From the NCBI GenBank assembly GCA_020629835.1, contig JAHDCO010000002.1:89157-153156 (forward strand): 64,000 bases of DNA, written 5' to 3'. Made by a program: the position numbers and the translations under genes. Of the stretch, positions 1-9,256 are shown one piece after another; position 1 is the first letter of the stretch, and the number at the start of each line of letters is the position of its first letter. The notes under the pieces were generated by a model. The model ran no database searches, had not been told where the DNA came from, and worked only from the letters and a program-made list of their open reading frames with translations. Origin of the DNA: Granulosicoccaceae bacterium. Its GTDB lineage: Bacteria; Pseudomonadota; Gammaproteobacteria; Granulosicoccales; Granulosicoccaceae.

Positions 1-79
1 TGTGTCTCATTTTGGATCCTGCTCCCCGCATTATAAATCGGTTTGTTTGATCACCACCCCAAATTTCCTGGCAAAGGCG

Positions 80-108
80 TTGACAACTTAAAAAGGCTCA
101 TGGATACT
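80..108 (+). promoter_or_regulatory. sigma70-type promoter for SDR-TRAP operon
   Basis: A consensus -35 box TTGACA lies at 80-85 and a near-consensus -10 box GATACT at 103-108, separated by exactly 17 bases. Transcription would start near 115, leaving a leader of about 50 bases before the SDR start at 164. The match is seen directly; activity is inferred. Confidence 0.6.
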
Positions 109-130
109 CCACATCTAGGCTACTACCATA

Positions 131-142
131 CTAGTACACTAG
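131..142. promoter_or_regulatory. possible repressor operator (CTAGT-N2-ACTAG palindrome)
   Basis: The 12 bases CTAGTACACTAG form a perfect inverted repeat of 5-base arms around a 2-base centre. It sits about 16 bases after the predicted transcription start of the promoter at 80-108. That position and the short GT-AC core suit a GntR-type repressor of a catabolic operon, but no regulator gene is in the window, so the assignment is inference. Confidence 0.35.
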
Positions 143-163
143 AGAAAAAGAAAGCGATTCATA

Positions 164-946
164 ATGAGCGAGATAGCAACGCAGATTTCGGGGGAGTTAG
201 ATCTATCCGGCAAGGTGGCCGTGGTGATGGGCGGAGGTCGTGACATCGGTCGCGCCAGCGCGTTGGCATTGGCTCAAGCCGGTGCTGCGGTAACCATCAA
301 CTATCACCAGTCGAGCTCAGGCGCTGAGTCTGCCGTGAGTGAGATTCGGGAGCAGGGGGGTGAGGCAATTGCCGTGCGGGGTGATGTTACTCAGCCCGAC
401 GACGTCGATGCGGTTATTGAGAACACGGTAGTGGCCCATGGGCCACAGATTGACATCCTCGTGCACGTGACCGGTGGACTGGTGGCGAGAAAGACACTGT
501 CTGAAATGGACATCGATTTTTGGGAATCAGTCATGGCACTAAACACAACGTCATTTGTGCGGGCCATAAAAGCGGTGTTGCCCCATATGGGAGGCGGAGG
601 CTCGATCATCGGTTTGGCAAGTCAGGCTGGACGTGATGGTGGAGGTCCCGGGGCTGTGGCTTACGCTGCGTCAAAAGGCGCTGTCATGACACTGACTCGT
701 GGTGCGGCGAAAGAGCTGGGTCCCGACATTCGAGTCAACTCCATCTGTCCCGGCATGATCGATACCGACTTTCACAACACGTTTACAAAAGACGCTGTTA
801 GAGAACACGTCGCAAACGCGACCCCCCTTAAGCGAGAAGGCACTTCAGAAGATGTAGCAAATCTGGTGCGTTTTCTGGCTTCTGATAAGGCTGCATTCAT
901 AACGGGTGCAAACCTCGATATAAACGGTGGCATGTTGTTTTCGTAG
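164..946 (+). CDS. SDR family NAD(P)-dependent oxidoreductase
   Basis: A 260-residue short-chain dehydrogenase/reductase of the classical type. The N-terminal cofactor-binding glycine motif reads GGGRDIG (residues 23-29) in place of the usual TGxxxGIG. The catalytic residues are Ser153, Tyr167 and Lys171 (YAASK). The C-terminal GANLDINGG resembles 3-oxoacyl-ACP reductases and sugar or polyol dehydrogenases of the same fold. It is the first gene after the promoter at 80-108 and lies 43 bases before a TRAP transporter, so it probably oxidises or reduces the imported substrate or its product. The substrate cannot be told from sequence. The ribosome site before ATG 164 is weak. Confidence 0.85.
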   Translation: MSEIATQISGELDLSGKVAVVMGGGRDIGRASALALAQAGAAVTINYHQSSSGAESAVSEIREQGGEAIAVRGDVTQPDDVDAVIENTVVAHGPQIDILVHVTGGLVARKTLSEMDIDFWESVMALNTTSFVRAIKAVLPHMGGGGSIIGLASQAGRDGGGPGAVAYAASKGAVMTLTRGAAKELGPDIRVNSICPGMIDTDFHNTFTKDAVREHVANATPLKREGTSEDVANLVRFLASDKAAFITGANLDINGGMLFS

Positions 947-989
947 CCACGACATTCCCACGTACGTATTTTTCCGATTGGAGGAAAGA

Positions 990-1970
990 ATGATTAAACA
1001 ACTAAGTACAAGTGTGCTAACAGCAGGTGCGTTAGCACTAGCGAGTAACATCGCAATCGCTGCTGAATTCAAAGGGTGGAATATTCACTCGGATGGTTAT
1101 CCAAATACGGTCGCAATGGATAAATTCGGTGAGTTACTCGCTGAAAAAACGGGGGGGGAAGTAACGCTAAAGATGTTTCACGGCGGAACCTTGGGTAGCC
1201 AGCCTGACGCCATCGAGCAGGTGCGGATTGGTGGTCTTGAAGTTGGAAACTTTAACTTAGGTCCGATTGGACCTATCGCGCCGGAAGCGAACGTAGTGTC
1301 TTTACCGTTCATCTTTAAAGATGTACCTCATATGTTTCGAGTACTAGAAAGTGAAGGTGGTCAGATGATCGCTGATGGGATGGAAGCTAAAGGCATCATT
1401 CCACTGGCTTGGTTTGATTCAGGCGCTCGTTCTTTTTACAACGGAGCAAAACCCATTCAAACCCCGGATGATGTAGTTGGAATGAAAGTTCGAGTTATGA
1501 ACAATGATTTGTATTCGGGCATGATTGCCGAGTTAGGAGGTAATCCTTCACCGATGGCTTTTGGTGAGGTTTATCAGGCGTTAAAAACCGGTGTAGTTGA
1601 TGGCGCTGAAAATAATTGGCCGTCTTACGAATCAACCGGTCACTTCGAGGTTGCCGGCCATTATTCGTTAAGTCAGCACTTGATCATTCCTGAGTGTATT
1701 TGCGTTAACACTGATAAATTCAACGCGCTTTCAGCTGAACACCAAAGCGCGATGCGCGAAGCGGCACAAGAAGCTGGCATGCTGCAACGCGAATTATGGG
1801 CAGAGCGTGCTGCTGCAAGTCGAGAGAAAGTGGTGGCATCTGGTGTAAAGGTCAATGAAATTGCTGACAAAGGCCCTTTTCAGGCGGCTATGGCACCGGT
1901 ATACGAGCGATACCTTGCAGAGAATCCAGACCTACGCCCGTTGGTTGAGTTGATCCAACAGACTGATTAA
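990..1970 (+). CDS. dctP: TRAP transporter substrate-binding protein DctP
   Basis: A 326-residue periplasmic solute receptor of a TRAP (sodium-coupled) transporter. I place the start at ATG 990 because GGAGGAAAG lies just upstream and because the protein then begins with a clean signal peptide of about 25 residues ending AIAA. An upstream in-frame ATG at 927 would overlap the SDR gene and spoil the signal. Family hallmarks are the LGSQPDAIEQV segment, the KVRVM strand that carries the ligand-anchoring arginine, and the EVYQALKTGVVDGAENN motif. It is followed by a stem-loop and then the two membrane subunits. The ligand is likely an organic or sugar acid, inferred from the family and the SDR neighbour. 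Confidence 0.92.
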   Translation: MIKQLSTSVLTAGALALASNIAIAAEFKGWNIHSDGYPNTVAMDKFGELLAEKTGGEVTLKMFHGGTLGSQPDAIEQVRIGGLEVGNFNLGPIGPIAPEANVVSLPFIFKDVPHMFRVLESEGGQMIADGMEAKGIIPLAWFDSGARSFYNGAKPIQTPDDVVGMKVRVMNNDLYSGMIAELGGNPSPMAFGEVYQALKTGVVDGAENNWPSYESTGHFEVAGHYSLSQHLIIPECICVNTDKFNALSAEHQSAMREAAQEAGMLQRELWAERAAASREKVVASGVKVNEIADKGPFQAAMAPVYERYLAENPDLRPLVELIQQTD

Positions 1971-1995
1971 TACCTGGATCAAATCAGCGAATTGC

Positions 1996-2021
1996 TTGAC
2001 ACCCGCTTTCGCGGGTGTCAA
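1996..2021 (+). terminator. intra-operon stem-loop after dctP
   Basis: A perfect 11-base-pair stem (TTGACACCCGC, loop TTTC, then its complement) lies 25 bases after the dctP stop and 29 bases before dctQ. No U-run follows, so it is more likely a 3'-end stabiliser or partial attenuator than a full terminator. Such an element would make the binding protein more abundant than the permease. Confidence 0.7.
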
Positions 2022-2049
2022 TGCTTAGTGACCACTACTGGACGGTTTT

Positions 2050-2628
2050 ATGTCTGCCACAAATCACGACAACCGAACACCGACATCGTTACGCTTATAT
2101 GAAGGCCTACTCATCGGTATTGCCTCTGTTTGTCGATTAGTAACCGGTCTTGCCCTGGTTGTATTAACCGTACTTTTTGGCTGGCTGGTATTTGGTCGCT
2201 ATGTTTTAAACGAAACGCCTACGTGGGTGGAGCAGACCGCTTTGTTATTGGTCATGGTGATAGCTTTTTTGGGTGCTTCAGTAGGTATTCATGAAAAAAC
2301 ACATCTATCGGTAACTATTTTTGTGGAGTTAGCACCTAAAGCGATTAAGTCAGCGTTGTTGGTGCTGGTCGATGTCATCTTAGTGTTGTTCGGCTCGCTC
2401 ATGCTTTGGTATGGATGGGAGCTAACGGTATTTAAATGGGGCAGTGATATTCCGTTAATAAAGCTACCCGAGGGGCTGCGATCCCTGCCTTTAACGATCG
2501 CAGGTGCTCTTATCGCGCTTTTCTCTATTGGTCATTTATGGCGTCGATATGTTTTTAGAAACCGTGTAGAAGCGGAAAATCACGACACCGAATCCGTTTC
2601 TAAAGATGGAGATAGCTCATGGGGTTAG
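2050..2628 (+). CDS. dctQ: TRAP transporter small permease DctQ
   Basis: A 192-residue inner-membrane protein with four hydrophobic segments, roughly residues 20-50, 60-80, 95-120 and 140-160. The RYVLNETPTWVEQTALLLVM stretch between the first two segments is typical of the DctQ family. It pairs with the DctM subunit encoded next, and its last 10 bases overlap dctM (ATGGGGTTAG), so the two are probably translationally coupled. The hydrophilic C-terminal tail faces the cytoplasm by family topology. Confidence 0.9.
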   Translation: MSATNHDNRTPTSLRLYEGLLIGIASVCRLVTGLALVVLTVLFGWLVFGRYVLNETPTWVEQTALLLVMVIAFLGASVGIHEKTHLSVTIFVELAPKAIKSALLVLVDVILVLFGSLMLWYGWELTVFKWGSDIPLIKLPEGLRSLPLTIAGALIALFSIGHLWRRYVFRNRVEAENHDTESVSKDGDSSWG

Positions 2629-3899
2629 CCGTACTGCTTGGGCTTTTTGGTTTATGCGTTGTTATCGGTGTGCCTGTTGCATTTGCGTTAGGAATAGCAG
2701 CGATTTCTGCGTTTATATTTGAAGGTTTGCCAGCCATGATTGGCTTCCAACGCATCATCTCTGGAATCAACATATTCTCGTTGATGGCCATACCGTTTTT
2801 CATCTTTGCGGGTGAGTTGATGTTTCACGGTGGTATAGCCACCCGTCTGGTGCGATTTGCATCTGCAGCAGTTGGTGCTGTGCGGGGTGGGCTGGGTATC
2901 GTTAACGTATTTTCTTCCATGCTTTTTGGCGGTATTTCTGGATCTGCGGTAGCTGATATTTCAGCGTTGGGTTCGATACTTGTGCCGGTCATGAAAGAGA
3001 AAGGTTATGACGATGATTACGCTGTGAATGTAACGGTTACCTCGTCCATAGCTGGCATCATCATTCCCCCTAGCCACAATATGATTATTTATGCGATAGC
3101 CGCCGGTGGTGGTATATCGATTTCCAGTCTATTTCTGGCCGGTGTTATCCCCGGCATATTGATGTGTCTTTGCCTCGCTGTTGCTGCTTATGTAGTTGCC
3201 GTGAAGCGCGGGTTTCCTGCAGAAAAATTTCCGGGTTGGCGAGGATTAGTCATGAGCTTCGTGGACGCGCTTCCCGGGTTGTTAACCGCTGTCATCATCG
3301 TGGGCGGGGTATTGACCGGTATTTTCACGGTTACCGAATCCGGAGCTTTTGGAACCATCTATGCGTTTTTGGTTACTTTGATCGTTTACAAAAGTATTAG
3401 TTTGGAGAATTTCAAACAAGCGGTAACTCAGGCGGTGCGAACCACATCGATGGTTATGATTCTTATCGCTTGTGCAGGTGCGTTTGCCTACATGCTGACG
3501 TTCTACCAGGTACCGAGTAGAACGATAGATCTACTCACTGGATTTACTGAAAATACCATCATCATTTTGTTAACCATCAATTTAATATTGTTGGTATTGG
3601 GCATGATCATGGATATGGCGGCACTCATTCTGATTTGCACGCCAATCTTTTTACCTGTGGCGCAAACGTTAGGCGTTGATCCACTGCAGTTTGGCATGAT
3701 CTTGTTGGTTAATCTGGGCTTAGGCTTATGTACCCCACCGGTTGGTGCATGCTTGTTCGTCGGTTGTGCAGTAGGTAATTTGCCGATAGAAAAAGCCGTG
3801 CGCACCATATGGCCTTTCTATCTTGCGATCTTTGTGGCACTGATGTTGATTACCTTTGTACCCGCGATATCGCTTACGCTGCCCAACTTATTCAGGTGA
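2619..3899 (+). CDS. dctM: TRAP transporter large permease DctM
   Basis: A 426-residue transport subunit of normal family length with about twelve membrane segments. Diagnostic motifs are MAIPFFIFAGELM near residue 55, GGISGSAVADISALGSILVP near 105, IIPPSHNMIIYA near 150 and LGLCTPPVGACLFVG near 370. It forms the sodium-coupled channel with DctQ and receives substrate from DctP. The gene ends 5 bases from the convergent hemD stop, with no room for a terminator outside the coding sequences. Confidence 0.93.
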   Translation: MGLAVLLGLFGLCVVIGVPVAFALGIAAISAFIFEGLPAMIGFQRIISGINIFSLMAIPFFIFAGELMFHGGIATRLVRFASAAVGAVRGGLGIVNVFSSMLFGGISGSAVADISALGSILVPVMKEKGYDDDYAVNVTVTSSIAGIIIPPSHNMIIYAIAAGGGISISSLFLAGVIPGILMCLCLAVAAYVVAVKRGFPAEKFPGWRGLVMSFVDALPGLLTAVIIVGGVLTGIFTVTESGAFGTIYAFLVTLIVYKSISLENFKQAVTQAVRTTSMVMILIACAGAFAYMLTFYQVPSRTIDLLTGFTENTIIILLTINLILLVLGMIMDMAALILICTPIFLPVAQTLGVDPLQFGMILLVNLGLGLCTPPVGACLFVGCAVGNLPIEKAVRTIWPFYLAIFVALMLITFVPAISLTLPNLFR

Positions 3900-3904
3900 T
3901 GCAA

Positions 3905-4636
3905 CTAGTCATTTTTTGGAGTGTCTAGCCACGCGGTAATCGCGTTTATTTGACCAATGTCTCCTGCCGGAGATGCGACACCAATATAGCCGCTAAACCC
4001 AGCAGTTCTTGCCGCAGTTATTGCTCGTTGACTGTTTACAAAAATCGGCTTGTGCTGCCAATCGAGATCAAGTGGTTTTGCAAGGTCCACAAGCACATCC
4101 ATTGACTCAATGCTCGTGAGTGATAGTAAGTCGGCGTTGGCTAACGCGTGGTGAACATCAGTGGTTGAATGGGTTTCTGGAATACGTTCATAACAAGCGA
4201 TTTCGGTCACATCCCAGTTCATGCCTCGAAGCTCTTTCGTTAGATAGGCTCTGCCACCTACTCCGGTGACGACAACCGCTTGCCTTGCAGCAAATAATGC
4301 CAACTGGTCGATTAATGCTTCGCTGTTGAACGGAACATTGGGCTCTATAGCTACAGTGAAATTACGTTGTTCCAACACCCTTGCTGTAGACGCCCCCATG
4401 GCGAAAACTGAACCTGCGGGTTGAGACGTTATGGGGCTATGCTCAACGGCGTTTCGGCTGGTGAATATCCACGCGGTGTGTGGGTCGGTAATGTGCTTTT
4501 TCCACGAGGATTCGTCTGTATCTCGAGGTTCAATTCGAATTAACGGCAAGCACAGCGTCTCATACCCATTTTGCTGGCATAGCTGAATAAAACGGGTTTG
4601 TTGATGACTGGGACGGGTAACTAAAACCGTGGGCAT
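3905..4636 (-). CDS. hemD: uroporphyrinogen-III synthase
   Basis: A 243-residue cytosolic enzyme that closes hydroxymethylbilane into uroporphyrinogen III, the branch point for haem, sirohaem and cobalamin. The primary sequence of this family is poorly conserved. The call rests on length, the N-terminal VLVTRPSHQ strand, the TSRNAV segment near residue 60, the VVVTGVGG linker strand near 120 and the LTSIESMDVL motif near 175. It follows hemC with a one-base TAATG overlap, the usual hemCD arrangement. The hemX and hemY genes that often follow are absent. Confidence 0.88.
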   Translation of the reverse strand: MPTVLVTRPSHQQTRFIQLCQQNGYETLCLPLIRIEPRDTDESSWKKHITDPHTAWIFTSRNAVEHSPITSQPAGSVFAMGASTARVLEQRNFTVAIEPNVPFNSEALIDQLALFAARQAVVVTGVGGRAYLTKELRGMNWDVTEIACYERIPETHSTTDVHHALANADLLSLTSIESMDVLVDLAKPLDLDWQHKPIFVNSQRAITAARTAGFSGYIGVASPAGDIGQINAITAWLDTPKND

Positions 4637-5586
4637 TAACAGGTTGTCGTTGGTTCGGCTAAAAAGGCCTCGGCTTCGGCCAGTAACTTCATAGCTCCCC
4701 GAGCTTTCAAGGCTTCAGCCGCCTTTACGCCAAGTGCGTCCGCGTTAACTCTGGGGCCCGAAATAGATTCTTCCAGGGTGGTCTGGCCGTCGATAGCGAT
4801 GACTCTTGCGGTAAGGGATATGTCGTCGCCATGCAAAGTTGCGTGCGCGGCAACCGGGGCGGAGCATCCACCATTGAGTGTTCTTGTTACCGCACGCTCT
4901 GCGGTGACCCGGTCGGCAGCATCGTCGTCGTGCAGTGGCTGAAGCAGTGCTTTTAGTGCTTCGTCGCTACTTCGGATTTCAATACCTACAATGCCCTGAC
5001 CCGCAGCGGGGAGGCTGAGGTGGAACGGCAGTTGAGCGGCAATGCGATCGTGCAGGCCAAGTCTCATCAGGCCAGCACTGGCTAAGATGATGGCGTCGTA
5101 GTCACCAGAGTCCAGTTTGCTCAGGCGTGTACCCACGTTCCCACGTAAATTCTTGATGCGGCAATCCGGTCGTGCCGCCATCAGCTGGGCACGGCGTCTC
5201 ACACTGCAAGTACCAATAACGGCGCCTGCGGGTAAGTCGTCTAAAGAGGTGTAGTGGTTCGACACTAACGCATCGGATGCGTCTTCACGTTCCAGATAGG
5301 TGCTGAGCATGAGGCCGTCGGGTAACACGGCGGCCACGTCCTTCATGGAGTGAACGGCGAGGTCTGCGCGCTTTTCCATCATGGCGCTTTCGAGCTCTTT
5401 AACGAACAGTTGCTTGCCACCTAGCTGATACAGCGGTTGCCCGAGCTTAAGGTCGCCTTCGGTTGTCATGGGTACAAGTTGCACATCGATTGAGTCGTGT
5501 GCAGCCTGCAGCCGCTGTTGAACTGTTTCAGCTTGCCACAGAGCTAGGGGACTTTTGCGCGTGGCGATGCGCACTGTTGAAGCCAT
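4636..5586 (-). CDS. hemC: hydroxymethylbilane synthase (porphobilinogen deaminase)
   Basis: A 316-residue cytosolic enzyme that polymerises four porphobilinogens into hydroxymethylbilane. Cys241 in NGGCSAPVA is the attachment site of the dipyrromethane cofactor. The N-terminal IATRKSPLALWQ, the VHSMKDV segment and LRGNVGTRL are all present. I chose ATG 5586 over the in-frame TTG at 5595, because it gives the family N-terminus. The gene is divergent from argH across about 70 bases that carry a TTGACA box (5609-5614) towards argH and a TATACT box on the other strand. It overlaps hemD by one base. Confidence 0.95.
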   Translation of the reverse strand: MASTVRIATRKSPLALWQAETVQQRLQAAHDSIDVQLVPMTTEGDLKLGQPLYQLGGKQLFVKELESAMMEKRADLAVHSMKDVAAVLPDGLMLSTYLEREDASDALVSNHYTSLDDLPAGAVIGTCSVRRRAQLMAARPDCRIKNLRGNVGTRLSKLDSGDYDAIILASAGLMRLGLHDRIAAQLPFHLSLPAAGQGIVGIEIRSSDEALKALLQPLHDDDAADRVTAERAVTRTLNGGCSAPVAAHATLHGDDISLTARVIAIDGQTTLEESISGPRVNADALGVKAAEALKARGAMKLLAEAEAFLAEPTTTC

Positions 5587-5658
5587 GCCTGACAACCGTT
5601 AAGAGAAGTTGACAGTATACTGAGTTTTCGTATTTCTACCGTTAGCGTTGCCAAACTC

Positions 5659-7095
5659 ATGACCAGGTCACAGTCAGACCCTAATACGCCCTCAACCGCA
5701 CCTACCAAGCTGTGGGGCGGCCGTTTTGAAGGCAATACCGATGCTTTTGTGGAAGCGTTCACAGCGTCTGTCACCTTCGATCAACGGATGTTTCGCCAGG
5801 ATATTCGAGGCTCGGTTGCGCACGCGACCATGCTGATGAAAGTGGGGGTATTGAGTGAAGTCGATCACAGTGCGATTGTCGATGGCTTAGCTGATATCGA
5901 GCAGACCATAGCGGCTGGGGAATTCGAATGGTCGGTTTCCCGGGAAGATGTGCACATGAACATCGAAGCGGCTTTGATTGATCGAATCGGCGATGCCGGC
6001 AAGCGATTGCACACGGGCCGTTCTCGAAACGATCAGGTGGCAACCGATATTCGACTGTATCTTCGCGACGCATGCGATGAAATCGCTGCTGAACAGAAGC
6101 GATTGCTGCGCGGGCTGATTCAGTTGGCTGGCGAACACACAGACACCATCATGCCCGGTTTTACACATTTACAAACTGCGCAGCCTGTGACCTTCGGCCA
6201 TCACGTTATGGCGTGGTTTGAGATGTTGCTCAGAGACCTGGAGCGCTTGCAAGAGGTCCGGACCCGCGTTAACCGCATGCCATTAGGCGCGGCAGCCTTA
6301 GCCGGCACCAGCTACCCAATTGATCGCAGCATCACCATGGAGTTACTGGAGTTTGATGCAGTTGCTGAGAATTCTCTGGACGCGGTCAGCGATCGAGACT
6401 TCGCTATCGATTTCACGGCGGCCACCGCCATCGCATTGATGCACTTATCCAGAATTGCTGAAGAAATGGTGCTGTGGATGTCTGCTCAGTTTCAGTTCGT
6501 AGACTTACCGGATGCATTCTGTACGGGTTCTTCCATCATGCCGCAGAAGAAGAATCCGGATGTTGCTGAATTAGTGCGCGGGAAAACAGGCCGGGCGAAC
6601 GGTAACCTGATTGCATTACTGACGTTAATGAAAGGCCAGCCATTAACGTACAACAAAGACAATCAAGAAGATAAAGAACCGCTGTTTGATTCGATTGACA
6701 CCTGGCTACATAGTGTTCGAGCCTTTGCGGACATGCTGCCCGCCACACAGGTAAACAAAGACGCTATGCGAGCGGCGGCCGTGCAGGGGTTTTCGACTGC
6801 GACGGATCTGGCTGACTGGTTAGTCAAACAAGGTATGCCGTTCCGTGATGCGCACGAAGTCGTGGGCAAAGCGGTAAAGCATGGTGTTGATAACGCCTTG
6901 GATCTTGGCGATATGTCCCTGGAAACGCTGCAAAGCTTCAGCGATAAAATCGATGCTTCAGTATTTGATGTGCTTAGTTTGGAAGGCTCTGTGAACAGTC
7001 GCGATCATGTCGGTGGTACAGCACCAAAGCAAGTGGCGTTGGCTGTTCAGAACGCAGGCCCACGAGTGAGCGCTATCTACCCCATCGTTCCCTAA
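5659..7095 (+). CDS. argH: argininosuccinate lyase
   Basis: A 478-residue enzyme of the fumarase/aspartase superfamily that cleaves argininosuccinate to arginine and fumarate, the last step of arginine synthesis. The superfamily signature [11 protein letters not shown] is at residues 290-300 and supplies the catalytic serine loop. HTGRSRNDQ near residue 117 and the THLQTAQPV histidine region near 170 are intact. A possible promoter has TTGACA at 5609-5614 and TATTTC at 5631-5636. The 3' end overlaps the convergent esterase gene by 23 bases. Confidence 0.96.
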   Translation: MTRSQSDPNTPSTAPTKLWGGRFEGNTDAFVEAFTASVTFDQRMFRQDIRGSVAHATMLMKVGVLSEVDHSAIVDGLADIEQTIAAGEFEWSVSREDVHMNIEAALIDRIGDAGKRLHTGRSRNDQVATDIRLYLRDACDEIAAEQKRLLRGLIQLAGEHTDTIMPGFTHLQTAQPVTFGHHVMAWFEMLLRDLERLQEVRTRVNRMPLGAAALAGTSYPIDRSITMELLEFDAVAENSLDAVSDRDFAIDFTAATAIALMHLSRIAEEMVLWMSAQFQFVDLPDAFCTGSSIMPQKKNPDVAELVRGKTGRANGNLIALLTLMKGQPLTYNKDNQEDKEPLFDSIDTWLHSVRAFADMLPATQVNKDAMRAAAVQGFSTATDLADWLVKQGMPFRDAHEVVGKAVKHGVDNALDLGDMSLETLQSFSDKIDASVFDVLSLEGSVNSRDHVGGTAPKQVALAVQNAGPRVSAIYPIVP

Positions 7096-7768
7096 GCCAT
7101 TGACCCATCGCCTTAATTTCTTCTGGAATGACGCTGTGTGGCATAGGCCAGGTAGACCATTCCACTGAGAAATTATTCTCCAGCAATTTTTGTCTGGACT
7201 GTTCAGCGTAGGTCAGCAGTATGACCTCGTCGTGTGTGCCATGAGCAAAGAAAATCGGTAATTCGGTTCTGTCATCGCTTGGTTCAGCACGTTGCTTCAT
7301 GTCATCGAAAACCTGCTCATCCAGCGGCAGGTAGGTAGATAGCGCAAGGACGCCTGCTGTTCTGTGGTGACTGGTGAGGCCGGTGTACAGAGCAATAGCA
7401 CCTCCTTGTGAGAAGCCCGCCAATATAATCTGGTTCGCCGGAATGCCCCGTTCAATCTCGCGATCAATTAAACGGTTGATGTGCGCGGCGGATTCCTGTG
7501 TGCCCGTGACATCCTGCTCGCGCTTGGTGAAATCCAACGACGTAATGTCATACCAACCTGGCATGGCGTAACCATTGTTGATGGTGATGGGGCGAATAGG
7601 TGCCTGTGGAAACACGAAGCGAACCCCCAGATCTTCCGGAACGCCAAGTTCGGGCACAGCAGGTACAAAATCATCCGCCGTAGCGCCCAAACCGTGTAGC
7701 CAGATCACACTGTGTTGCACCGGCTCAGCGGTTGTGATTTCAATGCACTCCAATAGATCCCCAGACAT
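7073..7768 (-). CDS. carboxylesterase / phospholipase family alpha/beta hydrolase
   Basis: A 231-residue cytosolic alpha/beta hydrolase of the carboxylesterase-acyl-protein thioesterase type. The nucleophile is Ser120 in GFSQGG. The probable acid is Asp180 in HGTHDEV and the base His211 in [18 protein letters not shown] near residue 23 supplies the oxyanion region. No signal peptide is seen. It sits alone on the minus strand, overlapping argH by 23 bases at the 3' end and starting 46 bases from lptM. The natural ester substrate is unknown. Confidence 0.88.
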   Translation of the reverse strand: MSGDLLECIEITTAEPVQHSVIWLHGLGATADDFVPAVPELGVPEDLGVRFVFPQAPIRPITINNGYAMPGWYDITSLDFTKREQDVTGTQESAAHINRLIDREIERGIPANQIILAGFSQGGAIALYTGLTSHHRTAGVLALSTYLPLDEQVFDDMKQRAEPSDDRTELPIFFAHGTHDEVILLTYAEQSRQKLLENNFSVEWSTWPMPHSVIPEEIKAMGQWLRERWGR

Positions 7769-7814
7769 GGGCTATCAACCTAAGAATTTCAGACTGGACG
7801 AGTATACTGCGGCT

Positions 7815-8018
7815 ATGTTGGTATCAATCGTAAGACGACTAAAAGGCATCGGTGCTGCCGCACTGGTCATGTTGTTGATGGCAAGCCTGGCGGCGTGCGG
7901 AAACAAAGGTGATTTGTACCTGGATTCGCAGGAACCACTGACACTGCCTGTAAACACCATTGATGACGCTTTAGACGAGCTTGAAGCAATGGAAGCGGAA
8001 GAAGACGAAGATTCATGA
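7815..8018 (+). CDS. lptM: small lipoprotein LptM (LppL/YifL family)
   Basis: A 67-residue lipoprotein. The signal peptide ends in lipobox LAAC with the acylated Cys at residue 28, followed by GNKGDLYL, which matches the family pattern CGxKGPLYL. In enterobacteria LptM helps oxidative maturation of the LPS translocon LptD; that role is carried over by family. The rest is a short, very acidic tail (EAMEAEEDEDS). I chose ATG 7815 because it gives a proper signal peptide; longer in-frame starts do not. The stop overlaps lysA as ATGA. The lppL-lysA-dapF order is conserved in pseudomonads. Confidence 0.85.
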   Translation: MLVSIVRRLKGIGAAALVMLLMASLAACGNKGDLYLDSQEPLTLPVNTIDDALDELEAMEAEEDEDS

Positions 8019-9256
8019 GCGGAATTGAGCGAATTGGCGGCCACCTGCACGTAGACGGCCTGCCGTTGGCGAGTATTACAGAAACACACGGGACACCGTT
8101 GTACGTGTACAGCCGGGATATTCTGGAACAGAACTGGAAAACGTTTGATAGAGCGTTTGGTGCGGTACCGCATCGCGTGTGTTACGCGGTCAAAGCGAAT
8201 TCGAACCTGGCCGTATTGAGTGTTTTGGCAAAACTCGGCTCTAGCTTCGACATCGTATCTGGTGGTGAGTTAAAGCGCGTGCTGGCAGCGGGAGCACCGG
8301 CTGATCGCGTGGTCTTTTCAGGTGTTGGTAAGACGATTGCTGAAATGGAGCAGGCGTTGCAGGCCGGCATCCTGTGTTTCAACATTGAATCCACTGATGA
8401 AGCCACTCGTCTGGGCGAGGTTGCCGAACGCCTCGGTGTGGTAGCGCCGGTGTCTTTTCGAATCAACCCGGATGTGGATGCTCAAACTCATCCCTATATT
8501 TCGACTGGGTTGAAAGAAAACAAATTCGGTATTGCGATGGAAGAGGCTACAGCAGCCTATAAGGCAGCAGCGGCTCATGCCCACCTATCGGTTTGCGGTA
8601 TCGATTGCCACATCGGTTCTCAGCTGACGTCGGTTGAACCGTTTGAAGCAGCGTTCGCTCGAATGATTGCCTTAGTGGATGAGCTAAAAAACCTTGGTAT
8701 TGAGCTGCAGCACATCGACTTTGGTGGTGGTCAAGGGATTCGCTACAGCGATGAGGAGCCGCTGGATATCAACCAATTGGCTAATGCGGCGATCAAGGCC
8801 GTCGGCGATCGACCGCTTGAAATTTGGATGGAGCCAGGCCGCGCCATTGTTGGTCCGGCCGGTGTGTTGGTCACTCAGGTTGAATACCTGAAGCAAAACA
8901 GTGAAAAAGCGTTCGCCGTGGTTGACGGCGCGATGAACGATTTGATCAGACCCGCACTCTACAGTGCCTGGCAGCCGATCGTGCCGGTGATTGAAAGCAA
9001 GCAACCCGCCCGGGTATATGACGTGGTGGGACCTGTCTGTGAGTCAGCAGATTTCCTGGGTAAAGATAGAGAGCTATCAATATCTCAAGGTGATTACTTA
9101 GCGGTTCTGGCATCCGGTGCCTATGCGTTTGTTATGAGCTCTAACTACAACACACGAGCCAGAGCGGCTGAAGTGATGGTTAGTGAAGGGCAGGCTCGTT
9201 TGGTGCGTAAGCGCGAAATAGTGGATGAACTATTCGCGTTGGAAAGTACTGTGTAA
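8015..9256 (+). CDS. lysA: diaminopimelate decarboxylase
   Basis: A 413-residue fold-III PLP enzyme that decarboxylates meso-diaminopimelate to L-lysine. PLP binds Lys60 in CYAVKANSN. The glycine-rich phosphate loop is DFGGGQGI near residue 238, and the dimer-interface catalytic motif is GPVCESADFLG near 340. It overlaps lptM by four bases and abuts dapF with no gap (TAA then ATG), so the three are co-translated. Length and motifs are ordinary. Confidence 0.97.
   Translation: MSGIERIGGHLHVDGLPLASITETHGTPLYVYSRDILEQNWKTFDRAFGAVPHRVCYAVKANSNLAVLSVLAKLGSSFDIVSGGELKRVLAAGAPADRVVFSGVGKTIAEMEQALQAGILCFNIESTDEATRLGEVAERLGVVAPVSFRINPDVDAQTHPYISTGLKENKFGIAMEEATAAYKAAAAHAHLSVCGIDCHIGSQLTSVEPFEAAFARMIALVDELKNLGIELQHIDFGGGQGIRYSDEEPLDINQLANAAIKAVGDRPLEIWMEPGRAIVGPAGVLVTQVEYLKQNSEKAFAVVDGAMNDLIRPALYSAWQPIVPVIESKQPARVYDVVGPVCESADFLGKDRELSISQGDYLAVLASGAYAFVMSSNYNTRARAAEVMVSEGQARLVRKREIVDELFALESTV

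Noticed and set aside
43..243. 66-codon open frame at the left edge
   Set aside because: It overlaps the SDR gene in another frame, contains the promoter at 80-108, and its translation is not protein-like.
7803..7808. TATACT as a -10 box for lptM
   Set aside because: Transcription would start almost at the ATG and no -35 box lies 15-19 bases upstream. A leaderless start is possible but not supported.
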